The position numbers and the translations under genes are program-made. A model generated the notes under the pieces. The model had not been told where the DNA came from. It was given only the letters and a program-made list of their open reading frames with translations, and searched no databases. Shown here one piece after another: positions 61,418-64,000 of a stretch of DNA of 64,000 nt (position 1 is its first letter; every line of letters begins with the position of its first letter). The DNA is taken from NCBI GenBank assembly GCA_902626725.1, contig CACOGI010000001.1, positions 140,001 to 204,000 on the forward strand, written 5' to 3'. This stretch comes from an uncultured Pelagibacteraceae bacterium (GTDB taxonomy: Bacteria > Pseudomonadota > Alphaproteobacteria > Pelagibacterales > Pelagibacteraceae).

Positions 61418-62407
61418 ATGTTAATTAAAAAAAATTTTATTTATTTTGGTTTATTGATAATTTTAAGTTTATTAATAAATTTAAAAACCAAAGCTGATAA
61501 TCATAATATTTATGAAGTTTTAGAGTTAATTCAAAAAGATTTAAAAACTTTAGAAAAAGCAGTTTATTCTCAAGCTACTAACTCTACAGACAGCCTAAAG
61601 ATAAGTACAAGCCTTGAAACAAATTCAGAGGATGTATTAACAAGACATTTATTAAAACTTTCGGATATTGAGACACAATTTCAAGCCCTTACAAATAAAT
61701 TTGAAGAGATAAATTTTAAATTGGATAAATTATCTAACAGATTGTCCAAAGTTCAAGCAGACAATCAAATTAGATTTCAAGATTTAGAAAATTCTAAATT
61801 ACAACAAGATCCATCAAACAAAATATCAAAAAAATCTAGTAAATCAAAATATGAATTATTACCGGGAAGTTCTCAACCTCAGGATTTAGGATCTATTTCT
61901 TATAAAGATAGTTCGACTGCAGAAATAACTCAAAAAATAGAGTCAATCGAAACAACTGCATCTATAGTAACTGAAAATTTTCAATCAGAGGAAAAAATTT
62001 TACCTGAAGTATCAGCAGAAAAACAATATGCGTTTGCAACAAGTTTTTTAAAAAATGGTGATTACCCAACTGCTGAAAGGGCATTTAGAGAGTTTGTTTT
62101 AGCTAATCCAGAACATGACTTAGCAGGTAACGCTCAGTACTGGTATGCAGAAACATTTAGAATAAGACAGCTATATACAGATGCAGCATCCGCTTACTTA
62201 GAGGGCTATCAAAAATATCCAAAAGGAGAAAAAGCACCTATAAATTTATTAAAGCTTGGTGTATCAATGGTTCAAATTGGAGAAAAAGATCAGGGTTGTA
62301 AAATGATTAATGGTGTTGAAAAACAATATCCAGAAGCAAACCAATCTGTAATTCAAAAAGCTAAATATGAGTCTCAAAAATTTGAATGTAGCAAACAAAA
62401 TTCCTAA
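61418..62407 (+). CDS. cpoB: Cell division coordinator CpoB / YbgF-like TPR protein
   Basis: C-terminal TPR AFATSFLKNGDYPTAERAFREFVLANPEHDLAGNAQYWYAET; track start 61367 lies inside the terminator, so ATG at 61418 preferred. Confidence 0.88.
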   Translation: MLIKKNFIYFGLLIILSLLINLKTKADNHNIYEVLELIQKDLKTLEKAVYSQATNSTDSLKISTSLETNSEDVLTRHLLKLSDIETQFQALTNKFEEINFKLDKLSNRLSKVQADNQIRFQDLENSKLQQDPSNKISKKSSKSKYELLPGSSQPQDLGSISYKDSSTAEITQKIESIETTASIVTENFQSEEKILPEVSAEKQYAFATSFLKNGDYPTAERAFREFVLANPEHDLAGNAQYWYAETFRIRQLYTDAASAYLEGYQKYPKGEKAPINLLKLGVSMVQIGEKDQGCKMINGVEKQYPEANQSVIQKAKYESQKFECSKQNS

Positions 62408-63395
62408 AATTTTAAAAGAAAAATTAAAAAATAAAAAGATTAATCAAATTTATAAAGAATTTGACCGAAGTTTAAATATTTCAGAAAATTTTATTGTTGG
62501 TATTTCTGGAGGTCCAGATAGCTTGGCTTTAGCTTTTCTAGCTAAAATTTTCTCAATTAAAAAAAATATTAAAGCAAAATTTTTTGTTGTAAATCATAAA
62601 TTAAGACCTGAATCGACTACAGAAGTAAAAGACGTACAAAAGATTTTAAAAAAACATTATATTGATTGTAAAATATTGAATTGGGAGGGAAAAAAACCAT
62701 CAAAAAATGTTCAATCTTTAGCTAGAAAGAAGAGATATCAGCTCTTATTTGCTGAAAGTGATAAGTTGAAGATAAAAAATATCTTAATAGGGCATCACCA
62801 GGACGACCTTTTAGAGAATTTTTTTATAAGAATCTTAAGAGGTAGTGGATTAAAAGGTCTAGTTTCGCTAGACAAAAAAAGCAAAGTTGATGATAAAATT
62901 CTATTGAGACCTTTAATTAATCAAAAAAAAAAGGATTTAGTTTTTATTGCAAAAAAAGTCTTTAATTTTTACATAAAAGATCCCTCTAACAAAGATGACA
63001 AATATCAAAGGATTGTAGTTAGAAAATTAATTAAAGAACTACAAAAAAATGGTTTAGATAAAAAGAAGTTTAACCTGACAATTAAAAATCTAAAATATTC
63101 AGATATGGTCATTAGTTTTTACGTTAAAGCTAATTTAAAAAAAAATAGTTTTTTTTCAAAATCCAGCAAAAAAATGATTTTAAAAAAAGAGTATTTTAAA
63201 CAACCTCACGAAGTAGTTTTTCGATCACTTTCAGAATCAATCAAGCTTATTGGGGGAAAATATTATTCAGCTAGAGGTAAAAAATTAGATAGAATTATTG
63301 AGAATATGGAAAATGGCAGTTTATCTAAGCAAACTATAGGTGGCTGCATTATAGAAAAGGTAAATCAAACAGTAATAATCTCAAAAGAACATTAA
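62367..63395 (+). CDS. tilS: tRNA(Ile)-lysidine synthase
   Basis: VGISGGPDSLALAFLA (PP-loop), VVNHKLRPES, IGHHQDDLLENFFIRILRGSGLKGL. Confidence 0.94.
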   Translation: MSLKNLNVANKIPKILKEKLKNKKINQIYKEFDRSLNISENFIVGISGGPDSLALAFLAKIFSIKKNIKAKFFVVNHKLRPESTTEVKDVQKILKKHYIDCKILNWEGKKPSKNVQSLARKKRYQLLFAESDKLKIKNILIGHHQDDLLENFFIRILRGSGLKGLVSLDKKSKVDDKILLRPLINQKKKDLVFIAKKVFNFYIKDPSNKDDKYQRIVVRKLIKELQKNGLDKKKFNLTIKNLKYSDMVISFYVKANLKKNSFFSKSSKKMILKKEYFKQPHEVVFRSLSESIKLIGGKYYSARGKKLDRIIENMENGSLSKQTIGGCIIEKVNQTVIISKEH

Positions 63396-63458
63396 ATTAT
63401 CTCAAGATTGACCTAAATTGCCACTTGTTTAATTTATAATAATTCTTATTTTATAGTT

Positions 63459-64000
63459 ATGAATATGAAAAATCTAGCAATGTGGGCAATAATAGTTTTT
63501 TTAACTATCGGCTTATATAATATGTTCAAAAATCCTCAACCAAACAGAGGTGGGGGAAGCCAAGTAATATTTTCTGAATTTTTAACCTCAGTTGATAATG
63601 GAGAAGTTTTAAAAGTAGAAATCCAAGGTAACAATATAAAAGGTGTTTATTCTAATGGAGATAGTTTTACAACATATTCACCAAATGATCCAAACCTAAT
63701 TGAAAAACTCTCAGAAAAAGGTGTGAGTATTTCAGCTGCACCTATTGAAGAAAAAATGCCATCGCTGTTTGGTGTTTTACTTTCGTGGTTTCCGATGCTT
63801 CTTTTGATTGCAGTTTGGATTTTCTTTATGAGACAAATGCAAGGAGGAAAAGGTGGAGCAATGGGTTTTGGAAGATCAAAAGCAAAAATGATGAACGAGT
63901 TAAAAGGTAAAGTAACTTTTAATGATGTTGCAGGTGTAGAAGAGGCAAAAGAAGAAGTTGAGGAAATTGTGGAGTTTTTAAAAGATCCAAAAAAATTTAG
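63459..64000 (+). CDS. ftsH: ATP-dependent zinc metalloprotease FtsH (N-terminal part, truncated by window)
   Basis: Translated by eye: MNMKNLAMWAIIVFLTIGLYNMFKN...MQGGKGGAMGFGRSKAKMMNELKGKVTFNDVAGVEEAKEEVEEIVEFLKDPKKF; not in ORF track. Confidence 0.93.
   Translation, partial: MNMKNLAMWAIIVFLTIGLYNMFKNPQPNRGGGSQVIFSEFLTSVDNGEVLKVEIQGNNIKGVYSNGDSFTTYSPNDPNLIEKLSEKGVSISAAPIEEKMPSLFGVLLSWFPMLLLIAVWIFFMRQMQGGKGGAMGFGRSKAKMMNELKGKVTFNDVAGVEEAKEEVEEIVEFLKDPKKF

Overview
AT-rich window that looks like a SAR11/Pelagibacter-type alphaproteobacterial chromosome (taxon inferred from gene order and composition; not verified by search). It opens in the last ~285 nt of a 23S rRNA gene. The 5S rRNA gene appears only ~41.7 kb later (~41957-42072). 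Between them lies a dense surface-polysaccharide island: DegT aminotransferases, an SpsE/SpsF/SpsG-like nonulosonate cassette, GT1, GT2 and probable GT-C glycosyltransferases, a WecA/MraY-like initiating transferase, Gmd/Fcl plus a ColD-like dehydratase, FkbM methyltransferases, GMC oxidoreductases, a carbamoyltransferase, a sulfotransferase, a radical SAM protein and an ABC flippase-like protein. This matches the hypervariable region (HVR2) known to lie between 23S and 5S in Pelagibacter. Right of the 5S is conserved core: rpmJ, a small aa3-oxidase subunit IV-like gene, pntAa/pntAb/pntB, a transaldolase-like gene, tRNA-fMet, rpsU, trcR, rpmE, suhB, efp, thiE, fba, pgk, gap, tkt, zapA, 5-FCL, ymdB-like, yebC, a phage-type ruvC, tolQRAB-pal-cpoB, tilS and the 5' end of ftsH. 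rpmJ, the CoxIV-like gene and partial ftsH are absent from the supplied ORF track. The most notable observations are the split rRNA operon with a promoter-like sequence at the detached 5S, the Lys-to-His ColD-like enzyme next to Gmd/Fcl, the SAF-less NeuB-like enzyme in an Sps-like cassette with a radical SAM enzyme, paired GT2/GT-C-like genes, and a phage-type RuvC at the ruvC locus without adjacent ruvAB.
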